A stretch of 64,000 bases of DNA from an uncultured Alistipes sp. (GCA_944321185.1 CALUKH010000004.1:1-64000); one strand, 5' to 3'. Counted from the first letter of the stretch, positions 1 to 8,660 are shown. Notes: a model not told the origin generated them from the letters alone. Translations and numbers: made by a program.

Positions 1-12
1 TCTTATTTTCTG

Positions 13-20
13 CAAATTTA
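13..20 (-). promoter_or_regulatory. -7 promoter element reading out of the window
   Basis: Read on the minus strand this is TAAATTTG, a match to the Bacteroidetes -7 consensus TAnnTTTG. It would drive a gene lying to the left of the window, divergent from pcrA. No gene can be supported between here and the pcrA start, so the first 296 bases look like an intergenic region with two divergent promoters. Confidence 0.35.
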
Positions 21-283
21 CGCTCTTGGAACCATATAAACAACTGTACTACAATATTTTAATTTATAGAACTCCTCGTTATTATTTTCTTCCGAAAATA
101 TTCCTGGTGCGGGGTGTTTTTCCGGTTTTGCGGGGAGCCGGTACGGGACGGGGAAGAGCGTACGGCGGGGCTCCAGCGGACGGGGCGGCATGCGGTTGGA
201 GTTCTGCCGGCGGGTGGAATCCGTCACCGCGCCATTGGAAAAATATCGACGGCCCGGTGCGCCACAGTTCGTCGAATTGTTAT

Positions 284-291
284 TACCTTTG
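284..291 (+). promoter_or_regulatory. -7 promoter element of pcrA, 5 bases from the start codon
   Basis: TAccTTTG matches the Bacteroidetes -7 consensus. It ends only 5 bases before the ATG at 297. Since transcription normally begins a few bases after this motif, the mRNA may be leaderless or nearly so. No clear TTTG -33 element is seen. Confidence 0.5.
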
Positions 292-296
292 CGGTC

Positions 297-2936
297 ATGG
301 AATCCAATGAATCACCGATACTGCAGGGTCTGAATCCGGCCCAGCGGGCGGCGGTCGTCAACTACGATTCGCCGTCGCTCATCATAGCGGGTGCGGGTTC
401 GGGCAAGACCCGGGTGCTCACCTCGCGCATCGCCTACATGATCGAACAGGGGGTCAAGCCGTGGAACATCCTGGCGCTGACCTTCACGAACAAGGCCGCC
501 GAGCAGATGCGCGAACGCATCGCCAGGATGCTGCCCGACAACCGCAGCCGCTACATCCGCATGGGGACGTTCCACTCGGTCTTTTCGCGCATTCTGCGTG
601 AGAATGCCGACCGGATCGGTTTCTCGGAGTCGTTCACCATCTACGACACGTCGGACAGCCGCAACTTGCTGAAGACCGTGATCCGGGAACTGAACCTTCC
701 GGACGAGAAATACAAGCCGGCATCGATCGCTTCGCGTATCTCGCTGGCCAAGAACAAGCTCATCACGCCGGGAGCCTACCTGGCCAACGCGTCGCTGGCG
801 GCCGAGGACCGGCAGATGCAGATCCCCGAATTCGGTAACGTCTACAACATCTACTGCCAGCGCTGCAAGCACAACGGTGCGATGGACTTCGACGACCTGC
901 TGCTGCAGACCAACATCCTGCTGCGCGACTGTCCCGACGTGCTGGCGCGCTACCAGGAGCTGTTCCAATATATTCTGGTCGACGAGTACCAGGATACGAA
1001 CTACGCGCAGTATGTCATCATCCGGCGGCTGTCGCAGCACCATGCGAAGGTGTGTGTCGTGGGCGACGACGCGCAGTCGATCTACTCGTTCCGCGGGGCG
1101 AAGATCGAGAACATTCTCTCGTTCCGCAACGACTACCCCACGGCGCAGGTCTTCAAGCTGGAGCAGAACTACCGTTCGACGCGGACGATCGTCGAGGCGG
1201 CCAATTCGGTCATCGTCCACAACTCGAAGCGCATGGAGAAGAACTGCTTCTCGGAGGGCCCCCGCGGAGAGAAGATCCGCATCCTGAAGGCCTACACCGA
1301 CCGCGAGGAGGCCGAGATGGTGGTCACGGACCTGCGCGACAAGGTGCGGGCGGCGGGCGACGAGTGGTCCGAGGCGGTGATTCTCTACCGCACGAACAAC
1401 CAGTCGGCCGTGCTGGAGGACAACCTCCGGCGCCACGGCATCCCCTACCGTATTTACAAGGGATCGTCGTTCTACGACCACAAGGAGGTCAAGGACATGA
1501 TGGCCTACATCCGGCTGGTGATCAATCCGCGCGACGACGAGGCCTTCCGGCGGATCGTCAACTACCCGGCGCGCGGCATCGGCGACACGACCGTGCAGCG
1601 CATAGCCGATCTGGCGGCCGCACGCGGGGTTTCGATGTGGGAGGCGGTCGATGCGCTGGTGGCCGAACCGACGACCGATGCCGTACAGCGGACCATCGCC
1701 CGCAAGGTGACGGATTTCGTGTCGATGATCCGTTCGCTGTCGCTCTCGCGGGCCGACAAGAGCCTCTACGACTTCGGACTGGAGGTGGCCACGCGTTCGG
1801 GGATCATTGCCGCCTACCGGGCCGAGAATACCCCGGAGGCGACCTCGGCGCTGGACAATATCGAGGAGCTGCTCAATTCGATGCAGGAGTTCAAGGAGCG
1901 GTGCGACGCCGAGATCCGCAACGGCGAGCGGCAGCCCGACGAGGAGGCGACCGTCGAGGAGTGGCTGCAGAACATGATGCTCATGTCGGACATGGACAAG
2001 GACGACCCCGAGAGCAGCAACAAGGTGACACTGATGACGGTCCATTCGGCCAAGGGGCTCGAATACAAATATGTCTATATCGTCGGCATGGAGGAGAATC
2101 TCTTCCCCTCGCAGCGGGCCGCCGAGACACCCGACGGCATCGAGGAGGAGCGGCGGCTGTTTTACGTGGCGCTGACGCGGGCGAAGGTCTCGGCGACGAT
2201 CTCCTACGCCGAGATGCGCTTCAAGTGGGGCAACATGGAGTTCACGCGGCCGAGCTGCTTCCTGCGCGAGATCGATCCGCGCTACGTCGAGAGCGAGATC
2301 GATCTGGATGAGGAGCGTGCACCCCGTCCCGGCAGCGAGGGCTCGTCGGCCATCGACGAACTGCGCCGCCGCTTCGACTACCGTTTCCAGCAGCAGAAGC
2401 AGGGCGGACGTTCCGGAGCTCCGGCCGGCGGTGCGAACGGTTACGGCGCGCGCGGCGGAGCCTCGTCCGGCTCGTATGGACGCGGCGGCTACGGCGGCAA
2501 TGCTTCGGGCTACGGCCGCGGGGGCAACTTCGCAGGCGGCGGTTCGCGTTCGGGATTCGGCGGCCGCAGTGCCGGTTTCAGCCCGGCCTCCGACGGCGAA
2601 TCGGGCCCGGCACGCCACTTTGCCCGTGCTTCGCAGCCACAGCGGCAGGCGGCTCCCGATCCGGAGCTGGTGCGTCCGCTGCGGACCCCGACCGAGGGGA
2701 TGCGGCGGGTCGGCATCCGACAGGCGGGCGCTGAGGCACCGGCCGGGGCAACGGCTCCGACGGGAGCCGTTCCGGGCGGATATGCGGAGGGCCAGCGGGT
2801 CGAACACCCGACGTTCGGCGCCGGCACCATCGAACGCATCGAGACCCTGGCCGCGGATCATAAACTGGTGGTGCGCTTCGACCGCGCGGGGGTGAAGACC
2901 CTGCTGGCGAAGTTCGCCAAACTGACCAAACTCTGA
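297..2936 (+). CDS. pcrA: UvrD/PcrA-type ATP-dependent DNA helicase
   Basis: Superfamily 1A 3'-5' DNA helicase acting in repair and in clearing stalled complexes. The 879-residue product has Walker A AGAGSGKT (31-38), motif II DEYQDTN (about 229), the QNYRST motif and the VALTRAK motif VI (about 623). About residues 700-770 form a Gly/Arg/Ser-rich low-complexity linker with GRGG-like repeats. The end (from VEHPTFGAGTIERIE) matches the small C-terminal fold that contacts RNA polymerase in PcrA. ATG 297 was chosen because the protein begins with a normal helicase N-terminus there and a promoter lies directly upstream; the frame is open back to 114 but that extension has no family similarity. 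The next gene starts 4 bases downstream. Confidence 0.93.
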   Translation: MESNESPILQGLNPAQRAAVVNYDSPSLIIAGAGSGKTRVLTSRIAYMIEQGVKPWNILALTFTNKAAEQMRERIARMLPDNRSRYIRMGTFHSVFSRILRENADRIGFSESFTIYDTSDSRNLLKTVIRELNLPDEKYKPASIASRISLAKNKLITPGAYLANASLAAEDRQMQIPEFGNVYNIYCQRCKHNGAMDFDDLLLQTNILLRDCPDVLARYQELFQYILVDEYQDTNYAQYVIIRRLSQHHAKVCVVGDDAQSIYSFRGAKIENILSFRNDYPTAQVFKLEQNYRSTRTIVEAANSVIVHNSKRMEKNCFSEGPRGEKIRILKAYTDREEAEMVVTDLRDKVRAAGDEWSEAVILYRTNNQSAVLEDNLRRHGIPYRIYKGSSFYDHKEVKDMMAYIRLVINPRDDEAFRRIVNYPARGIGDTTVQRIADLAAARGVSMWEAVDALVAEPTTDAVQRTIARKVTDFVSMIRSLSLSRADKSLYDFGLEVATRSGIIAAYRAENTPEATSALDNIEELLNSMQEFKERCDAEIRNGERQPDEEATVEEWLQNMMLMSDMDKDDPESSNKVTLMTVHSAKGLEYKYVYIVGMEENLFPSQRAAETPDGIEEERRLFYVALTRAKVSATISYAEMRFKWGNMEFTRPSCFLREIDPRYVESEIDLDEERAPRPGSEGSSAIDELRRRFDYRFQQQKQGGRSGAPAGGANGYGARGGASSGSYGRGGYGGNASGYGRGGNFAGGGSRSGFGGRSAGFSPASDGESGPARHFARASQPQRQAAPDPELVRPLRTPTEGMRRVGIRQAGAEAPAGATAPTGAVPGGYAEGQRVEHPTFGAGTIERIETLAADHKLVVRFDRAGVKTLLAKFAKLTKL

Positions 2937-2940
2937 ACCG

Positions 2941-3891
2941 ATGAAGGAGATGACAACCCCGCTGGTATCGGTCTGCATGACCACCTACAACCACGAACGC
3001 TACCTGCCGCAGGCCATCGAGAGCGTGCTCGAACAGCGCACGACGTTCGGTGTCGAGCTGGTGCTGGGCGAGGACTGCAGCACGGACTCCACACGGACGG
3101 TCTGCGAACGGTATGTCGCGCGCTATCCGGACCGGATCCGGCTGGTGACCTCCGACCACAACGTCGGCTGGCGGGCCAACTACCGCCGCACGTTCGAGGC
3201 GTGCCGCGGGAAGTATGTGGCCTATCTCGACGGAGACGACTGGTGGTGCGATCCGTTGAAACTGCAGCGGCAGGTCGACTGCCTGGAGGCTGATCCCGGC
3301 TGCGGGATGTGCTACACGCGTGCCTCGAACTACTGGCAGGCCGACGACCGTACGGAACCCGACCATCCGCTCCATTATACCGATTTCGACCATCTGCTCT
3401 GCAGCCTGACGATTGCCAACTGCGCGACGCTGGCCCGCCGCGAGCTGATCGCCCGCTACTACGCCGAGGTGCGTCCCGAGGAGCATCCCGAGTGGAAGAC
3501 CGACGATGCGCCGATGTGGCTGTGGTTCGCGGTGCGCAGCCGCATTGTCTGCCAGCCCGAGATCACGGCCGTCCACCGGCGGCTGCCCGACAGCGTGAGC
3601 CACAGCACGGCCTACCGCCGGCGGATCGCCTTCTGCGACTCGCTGATGGATATCAGCCTCTGGTTCGACGCCCACTACGGCACGGGCCGCAACCGGTTCC
3701 GCATTCTGCGGCGCCGCTCGTCGGTGGCGCTGTGGGTCCTCTCGTGGGAGGGGTCGGTCGGCGAGTACCTCGCACGGTGGTGGAGCGACGTGCGGCGCTG
3801 CCCGCGGCTGCTGCTCTGCCCCGAGGGGCCGGGGCTGCTGGTCAAGAAGATCCTCTTCCGCCGCAACCGTCAAAAATCCAAAAGCCGATGA
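2941..3891 (+). CDS. Family 2 glycosyltransferase
   Basis: The 316-residue GT-A glycosyltransferase opens with PLVSVCMTTYNHERYL, typical of GT2 nucleotide-sugar binding. It carries the metal-binding DGDD at 97-100, followed by WW. No membrane segment is evident, so it probably acts at the cytoplasmic face on a surface polysaccharide or glycolipid. It sits 4 bases after pcrA and overlaps nth by 4 bases (ATGA), so the three are likely co-transcribed although their functions are unrelated. An in-frame ATG at 2950 is an alternative start. Donor and acceptor cannot be told from sequence. Confidence 0.88.
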   Translation: MKEMTTPLVSVCMTTYNHERYLPQAIESVLEQRTTFGVELVLGEDCSTDSTRTVCERYVARYPDRIRLVTSDHNVGWRANYRRTFEACRGKYVAYLDGDDWWCDPLKLQRQVDCLEADPGCGMCYTRASNYWQADDRTEPDHPLHYTDFDHLLCSLTIANCATLARRELIARYYAEVRPEEHPEWKTDDAPMWLWFAVRSRIVCQPEITAVHRRLPDSVSHSTAYRRRIAFCDSLMDISLWFDAHYGTGRNRFRILRRRSSVALWVLSWEGSVGEYLARWWSDVRRCPRLLLCPEGPGLLVKKILFRRNRQKSKSR

Positions 3892-4601
3892 AAACCAAGG
3901 AACGCTACGAAGGCATCATTGCCTGGTTCTCGGAGCACATGCCCGTGGCCGAGAGCGAACTTCATTACGAAAACCCCTACCAGCTGCTGGTGGCGGTGGC
4001 CCTCTCGGCGCAATGCACCGACAAACGGGTCAACATGACCACGCCGGCGCTGTTCAAGGCCTTTCCCACGCCGCAGGCCATGGCCGCAGCCACCGCCGAG
4101 GAGATCTTCCCCTACATCCGGAGCATCTCCTACCCGAACAACAAGGCGCGGAATCTGGCCGCCATGGCGCGCAAACTCTGCACGGATTTCGGCGGTGAGG
4201 TGCCGAGCGACCTCAAGGCGCTGCAGTCGCTTCCGGGCGTGGGGCGCAAGACGGCCAACGTGCTGGGTGCGGTGCTGTGGCAGAAGCAGGTCATGCCGGT
4301 CGACACGCACGTTTTCCGCGTCTCGGAGCGCATCGGCCTCACGACGCGTTCGAAGACCCCGCTGCAGACCGAACTGACCCTCGAGAAGAACATCCCGGGC
4401 CGGCTGCTGCCCATCGCCCACCACTGGCTGATTCTCCACGGACGCTACGTCTGCACGGCCCGGGCTCCGAAATGCGCCGAGTGCGGCATCTCGGCCTGGT
4501 GCCGCAAGTATGCCGCCGACCACCGCGTCAAAACCGACGCTGCGACCGACCGTGCCTCCGAAACCGCGACCGGCACGCCGGCCTCCGAAACCGGGCGGTG
4601 A
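3888..4601 (+). CDS. nth: Endonuclease III (DNA glycosylase/AP lyase)
   Basis: Base-excision repair enzyme removing oxidized pyrimidines and nicking abasic sites. The 237-residue protein has the helix-hairpin-helix LPGVGRKTANV with the catalytic lysine at 121, the catalytic aspartate in VDTHVFR at 139, and a [4Fe-4S] site C-x6-C-x2-C-x5-C at 189, 196, 199 and 205. Each lies one or two residues from its E. coli Nth counterpart. The ATG overlaps the glycosyltransferase stop (ATGA), which fixes the start. A Thr/Ala-rich tail of about 30 residues after the cluster has no counterpart in E. coli Nth. Confidence 0.95.
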   Translation: MKTKERYEGIIAWFSEHMPVAESELHYENPYQLLVAVALSAQCTDKRVNMTTPALFKAFPTPQAMAAATAEEIFPYIRSISYPNNKARNLAAMARKLCTDFGGEVPSDLKALQSLPGVGRKTANVLGAVLWQKQVMPVDTHVFRVSERIGLTTRSKTPLQTELTLEKNIPGRLLPIAHHWLILHGRYVCTARAPKCAECGISAWCRKYAADHRVKTDAATDRASETATGTPASETGR

Positions 4602-4654
4602 ACCGCGCCGGCAGACCGGTGATCCGCACGACCGGCCCGCCGATCGGCACGCAA

Positions 4655-4685
4655 TTTGCTATGTTTCTCTTTTTTTGTATCTTTG
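4655..4685 (+). promoter_or_regulatory. Promoter of the DHH phosphoesterase gene
   Basis: A TTTG -33 element (4655-4658) is separated by exactly 19 bases from the -7 element TAtcTTTG (4678-4685). This is a textbook Bacteroidetes sigma-ABfr promoter. The ATG is 28 bases beyond the -7 element. Confidence 0.7.
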
Positions 4686-4713
4686 TCGGGCCCACCAACG
4701 TGTAAATTAGCCG

Positions 4714-5745
4714 ATGGAACTGTCGAAAGAGCATATCGAACGCCTGCGGGAGCTGCTTGCACGCCCCGCCCAGCATGTCGTCATTCTGTCCCATACCAAC
4801 CCCGACGGTGATGCCGTCGGATCGTCGCTCGCCTGGGCCGAGGTGCTGCGGGGAATGGGACACACGGTCACCTGCATCGTTCCGAACAAATACCCCTATT
4901 TCCTGGACTGGATGCCCGGCATCAGCGAGGTGGTGGTCTTCAAGACCGACGCCGAAGGCCGCGCCGCACGGGCCGTCGCCGAGGCCGACATCCTCTTCTG
5001 CCTCGACTTCAACGCCATATCACGGCTCGAAAACCTCAGCCAGACCATCGAACAGAACACCACGGCCGTGCGCGTGCTGATCGACCACCATCTCTCGCCC
5101 GACGAAGGGTTCGATCTCTCGTTCTCGCACCCCGATTCGTCGAGCACCTGCTTTCTGGTCTACAGCATCATCGAGGCGCTGTGCGGCACGCAGGCCATCA
5201 CGCGCAGCATGGCCGAACTGTTATACGTCGGCATGATGACCGATACGGGCAATTTCGCCTTCTCGTTCCTCACGCCCGAACTGTTCCGGGCCGTGGCCGT
5301 GCTCATCGAGAAGGGCATCGACATCCCCACGATCCACAACAACGTCTACAACGCCTATACCGAGGGCCGGGCGCGGCTGTTTGGCTACGCCATCAACCGC
5401 AAGATGCAGATCATCCAGAACGGCACGGTGGCCTACATGTCGCTGCTCGAGGGGGAGATGCGCCGCTTCCAGTTCCAGCAGGGCGACAGCGAGGGCTTCG
5501 TCAACTATGCACTGACGATCAAGACGGTCCGGATGTCGGCCATGTTCCTTGCCCACCGCAAGTTTATCCGCGTGTCGCTGCGTTCGCGCGGCGACGTGGA
5601 CGTCAACCTCTTCGCCCGCAAGTACTTCAACGGCGGCGGTCACAAGAATGCCGCCGGCGGCAAGTCGTTCGTCTCGATGCGCGAGACGATCGACCACTAC
5701 ATCCGTTCCGTGGCGGAGTTTGCGGCCGAGGGCCATCTGGGTTGA
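4714..5745 (+). CDS. DHH/DHHA1 phosphoesterase (NrnA-like oligoribonuclease/pAp phosphatase)
   Basis: Cytoplasmic DHH-superfamily phosphoesterase, likely degrading short oligonucleotides and/or 3'-phosphoadenosine 5'-phosphate. The 343-residue product has motif I SHTNPDGDAVG (from 26), a DFNA motif II, the signature DHH at 124-126, and the DHHA1 substrate loop GGGHKNAAG at 307-315. Length and motif order fit NrnA. It has its own promoter and is followed after 2 bases by a LysR gene. NrnA versus a narrower pAp phosphatase cannot be separated by eye. Confidence 0.88.
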   Translation: MELSKEHIERLRELLARPAQHVVILSHTNPDGDAVGSSLAWAEVLRGMGHTVTCIVPNKYPYFLDWMPGISEVVVFKTDAEGRAARAVAEADILFCLDFNAISRLENLSQTIEQNTTAVRVLIDHHLSPDEGFDLSFSHPDSSSTCFLVYSIIEALCGTQAITRSMAELLYVGMMTDTGNFAFSFLTPELFRAVAVLIEKGIDIPTIHNNVYNAYTEGRARLFGYAINRKMQIIQNGTVAYMSLLEGEMRRFQFQQGDSEGFVNYALTIKTVRMSAMFLAHRKFIRVSLRSRGDVDVNLFARKYFNGGGHKNAAGGKSFVSMRETIDHYIRSVAEFAAEGHLG

Positions 5746-5747
5746 CG

Positions 5748-6635
5748 ATGGACGACTTCCGCCTCAAGGTCTTCATCACGGCGGCCCGGACGCTGAGCTT
5801 CACGCGCACGGCCGAGCAGCTGGACATCTCGCAGCCGGCCGTCAGCAAACACATCGGCGAACTGGAGGCCCGTTATGCCGTGCAGCTGTTCACGCGCCGG
5901 GGGAGCCGTCTGGAGCTTACCGAGGCGGGGCGGCGACTGCTCGGGGCGGCCGAACGTGTGGCCGACGACTACCGCCGTCTGGAGTATGAAATGAGCCTCT
6001 GCACGGGTCAGACCGAGGGCGAACTGCGTCTCGGAGCCAGCACCACCATCTCGCAATATCTGTTGCCGCCGATTCTGGCGCGTTTTACGGCCCGCTTCCC
6101 GAAGGTGCGGGTTTCGGTGCTTTCGGGCAACAGCGGTCAGGTCGAACAGGCGCTGGGCGACCATCGCATCGATCTGGGGCTGGTCGAGAGCCTCAGCCGC
6201 CGACAGGGATTGCACTACACGCTCTTCCGGCCCGACGAACTGGTGCTTGTGGCGCGTTCGGGCGGGGCCGGTGCACGGATCGAATCGGTGACGCCCGAGG
6301 CCTTGTGCCGGATTCCGCTCGTGCTGCGCGAGAGCGGTTCGGGGACTCTCGAGGTGATCACGGCGGCACTCTCCCGGCTGGGCATGCGCCTCTCGCAACT
6401 GCATGTCGTGCTGCGCCTCGGCTCGACCGAGGGGATCAAGGGTTTCGTGCGCAACAGCGACGCCATGGCCATCGTTTCGGCCTTTTCGGTGGTCGACGAA
6501 CTGCGCAGCGGAGCGTTGCGGATCGTCGATCTGGAGGGGCTGAGCCTGTTGCGGGACTTTGTCTTCGTGCATGCCGAGGCCCATCCGGCGCGTCTCGTGC
6601 GCCAGTTCATGGATTTCGCCCTGGCAAGCCGCTGA
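5748..6635 (+). CDS. LysR-family transcriptional regulator
   Basis: The 295-residue LysR regulator has an N-terminal winged helix-turn-helix (SFTRTAEQLDISQPAVSKHI, about 17-36) and a periplasmic-binding-like effector domain from about residue 90. It precedes a YeiH-family exporter gene, the arrangement of the E. coli yeiE-yeiH pair, so it is probably its regulator. It starts 2 bases after the DHH gene, so it may be read from that promoter. The 179-bp gap to the exporter gene holds nested inverted repeats, a plausible operator. The ligand is not visible; sulfite or a sulfur species is a guess from the pairing. Confidence 0.85.
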   Translation: MDDFRLKVFITAARTLSFTRTAEQLDISQPAVSKHIGELEARYAVQLFTRRGSRLELTEAGRRLLGAAERVADDYRRLEYEMSLCTGQTEGELRLGASTTISQYLLPPILARFTARFPKVRVSVLSGNSGQVEQALGDHRIDLGLVESLSRRQGLHYTLFRPDELVLVARSGGAGARIESVTPEALCRIPLVLRESGSGTLEVITAALSRLGMRLSQLHVVLRLGSTEGIKGFVRNSDAMAIVSAFSVVDELRSGALRIVDLEGLSLLRDFVFVHAEAHPARLVRQFMDFALASR

Positions 6636-6719
6636 AGCCGCTCCGGGGTCTGCCCGCCTTCTGTTGACTGACCGGGACTTGCCACCGTCCTGCCTGCCCT
6701 GTCTCTACCCTGCCCCCTC

Positions 6720-6749
6720 CGTTATAACCCGAAGTTATTGGATATAACG
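6720..6749. promoter_or_regulatory. Candidate LysR operator: nested inverted repeats
   Basis: Two inverted repeats overlap here. CGTTATA (6720-6726) pairs with TATAACG (6743-6749), and ATAAC (6724-6728) pairs with GTTAT (6734-6738) around CCGAA. They adjoin the -7 element of the exporter gene at 6750, as expected for a LysR binding region. Binding by the neighbouring LysR is inferred. Confidence 0.5.
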
Positions 6750-6757
6750 TATTTTTG
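6750..6757 (+). promoter_or_regulatory. -7 promoter element of the YeiH-like exporter gene
   Basis: TAttTTTG matches the -7 consensus and begins right after the last inverted repeat arm. The start codon is 57 bases downstream. No -33 TTTG is seen at the expected spacing, which fits an activator-dependent promoter. Confidence 0.45.
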
Positions 6758-6814
6758 TTTGATGTCTCTTGAAAAGGTGCGATCTTTGCGGCTGGAAAAA
6801 GAAAAAGTTATCGT

Positions 6815-7906
6815 ATGTTGGAAAAAGGCAATCGGGCAAACACCCTCCACGGAATTCTTCTGATCGCATTGTTCTCGTTCGCGGCGTTCTATATCGCCGG
6901 ATTTCCCGTCGTCAAGCGGCTTTCGTTCAGCCCGCTGATCGTCGGCATCGTGCTGGGCATGCTCTATGCCAACAGCCTGCGCAACAAACTCCCCGAAACG
7001 TGGGTCCCGGGCATCAAGTTCTGTACGAAACAGGTGCTGCGCTGGGGTATCATCCTCTATGGATTCCGTCTGACGTTGGCACAGGTAGCCGCCGTGGGCA
7101 TTCCGGCCGTGGTGGTTGACCTGGTGGTGGTGACGGTGACGATCCTCGGAGGTGTGCTGCTGGGCCGCCTGCTGAAGATCGATCGCGACACGGCGCTGAT
7201 GACCTCGACGGGCAGTGCCATCTGCGGTGCGGCAGCCGTGCTGGGGGCCGAACCGGTCGTCCGCTGCGAGGGCTACAAGACCGCCATCGCCGTCTCGACG
7301 GTGGTCATCTTCGGAACCCTCTCGATGTTCCTCTACCCGATCATGTACCGCACGGGGCTGCTCGACGGCCTCTCGGACACGGGCGTGGCCATCTATACGG
7401 GCAGCACGCTCCACGAAGTGGCTCACGTGGCCGGCGCGGGCAATGCGATGGATCCGACCGATTCGCTGGGTATCGCCGGCACGGCCACCATCACGAAGAT
7501 GATCCGCGTAATGATGCTGGCTCCGGTGCTCGTGGTGATGAGCTTCGCACTGGCCGGACGCCGTCGTCGGGAGGCTGCCGCAGCCGCCGCTCAGGGCGCC
7601 AAGACCGAAAAAAGCCGTATCACGATTCCGTGGTTCGCCTTCGGATTCATCGCCGTGATCTGCCTCAATTCGCTGCTGCAGCACTGGTGCGGCGTGGAGA
7701 GCGTGCGCGAAATTCCGCTCAACGGCACGATCGAATACATCGATACCTTCCTGCTGACGATGGCCATGACGGCCCTTGGCACCGAGACGAGCCTCGACAA
7801 GTTCCGTCAGGCCGGAGCCAAGCCTTTCGTGCTGGCGGGTCTGCTCTACGTGTGGTTGGTCGTGGGGGGTTACTTCCTCACGAAGTGGGTCGTCGGGATG
7901 ATGTAG
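6815..7906 (+). CDS. YeiH/UPF0324-family putative sulfate exporter
   Basis: Polytopic inner-membrane protein of 363 residues with about ten hydrophobic helices. It resembles the YeiH family through SPLIVGIVLGMLYANS, a STGSAICGAAAVLGAEP segment and TGSTLHEVAHVAGAG in the middle. The family is annotated as putative sulfate exporter on limited experimental evidence. The LysR gene upstream and the nested palindromes in between suggest dedicated regulation. A strong hairpin terminator follows 30 bases after the stop, so this is the last gene of its unit. Confidence 0.85.
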   Translation: MLEKGNRANTLHGILLIALFSFAAFYIAGFPVVKRLSFSPLIVGIVLGMLYANSLRNKLPETWVPGIKFCTKQVLRWGIILYGFRLTLAQVAAVGIPAVVVDLVVVTVTILGGVLLGRLLKIDRDTALMTSTGSAICGAAAVLGAEPVVRCEGYKTAIAVSTVVIFGTLSMFLYPIMYRTGLLDGLSDTGVAIYTGSTLHEVAHVAGAGNAMDPTDSLGIAGTATITKMIRVMMLAPVLVVMSFALAGRRRREAAAAAAQGAKTEKSRITIPWFAFGFIAVICLNSLLQHWCGVESVREIPLNGTIEYIDTFLLTMAMTALGTETSLDKFRQAGAKPFVLAGLLYVWLVVGGYFLTKWVVGMM

Positions 7907-7935
7907 ACGCAGCCCGTCGTCCCGGTCCATCCGGG

Positions 7936-7971
7936 AAAGTCCGACAGAGAGACATCTGTCGGACTTTTTTT
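7936..7971 (+). terminator. Intrinsic terminator of the exporter gene
   Basis: A perfect 13-bp stem (AAAGTCCGACAGA, 7936-7948, with its complement at 7955-7967) closes a GAGACA loop and runs into seven T's. Confidence 0.9.
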
Positions 7972-7994
7972 ATGGTTGGGACCTCGGCGGCCGT

Positions 7995-8564
7995 TCAGTC
8001 GATGCGCGGCAGATCGGGCTGTTCGTGGTCGGAGTAGCGCAGGACGTGCTCGCGGATGAAGTCGGCGAAACGGCGCGCCTCGTCGTCGGTGAGTGGCTCG
8101 GGGCGGCTCATCAGCACCAGCCGGTGAGGGTGGAACGGCCGTCGGAACGAAGGGTGGATGTAGGGGTGGGGGTTGGTGACGAATCCCAGCCGCTGGTAGA
8201 AGTGCTGGCGGCGGATCGAGATCTCGTCCTCGGGCGGATCGATCTCCAGAATGACGCGTCTCCCCGGACAGAATTCACCGAGGATGCGCGAACCGAGGCT
8301 CTGCCCGCGCCGCAGGGGCGAGACGGCCAGGTGTTCGATGTAGTCGAATGCGTCGTGCGACCAGTGGAAGAGCAGCCCGACGAACTTGTCGCCGAGCCAC
8401 ACGCCGTCGGCCGCAAATGCCGGATCGGCAAAGGCCCGCTCGTAGGCCGATTCGTCCCAGCGTTCGCAGGCGGGGAAGGAGCTCTCGTAGAGTCTCCAGG
8501 CTTCGTCCCAGCCCTTGTCTCGGCGCGAGGTGAAGCGGATGAAGCGCAGTTCGGAGGAGTTCAT
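7995..8564 (-). CDS. GNAT-family N-acetyltransferase
   Basis: The 189-residue protein has the GNAT acetyl-CoA loop in LAVSPLRRGQSLGSRIL (R-x-x-G-x-G/A type) and the later QHFYQRLGF beta-strand motif near the end of the fold. Substrate is unknown. The start MNSSELRF at 8564 was preferred over an upstream in-frame ATG at 8723, because the extra 53 residues would cross the palindrome and have no GNAT similarity. It converges on the exporter gene and is divergent from the GH2 gene. Confidence 0.8.
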   Translation of the reverse strand: MNSSELRFIRFTSRRDKGWDEAWRLYESSFPACERWDESAYERAFADPAFAADGVWLGDKFVGLLFHWSHDAFDYIEHLAVSPLRRGQSLGSRILGEFCPGRRVILEIDPPEDEISIRRQHFYQRLGFVTNPHPYIHPSFRRPFHPHRLVLMSRPEPLTDDEARRFADFIREHVLRYSDHEQPDLPRID

Positions 8565-8627
8565 GATGTGTTCGGTTTTTGGGATCAAGATACATCGAAA
8601 ATTCGGGAAAATCAACCCTTTCCGGGA

Positions 8628-8660
8628 TGTCATAAAATCGTACTGTACGGTTTTATGACA
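8628..8660. promoter_or_regulatory. 33-bp near-perfect palindrome, candidate operator
   Basis: TGTCATAAAATCGTAC (8628-8643) and GTACGGTTTTATGACA (8645-8660) are inverted repeats with 15 of 16 positions paired around a single T. It lies between divergent GNAT and GH2 genes. There is no T-run after it, so it is not a terminator. The half-site recurs at 35853-35868 between SusC and the PUL regulator with one mismatch, suggesting a common DNA-binding protein. Confidence 0.6.

Noticed and set aside
312-2984. Long open frame on the minus strand through pcrA (about 890 residues)
   Set aside because: It is antisense to a certain helicase. Its translation is rich in Arg, Leu, His and Val with no recognisable domain, as expected of a shadow frame in a high-GC gene.
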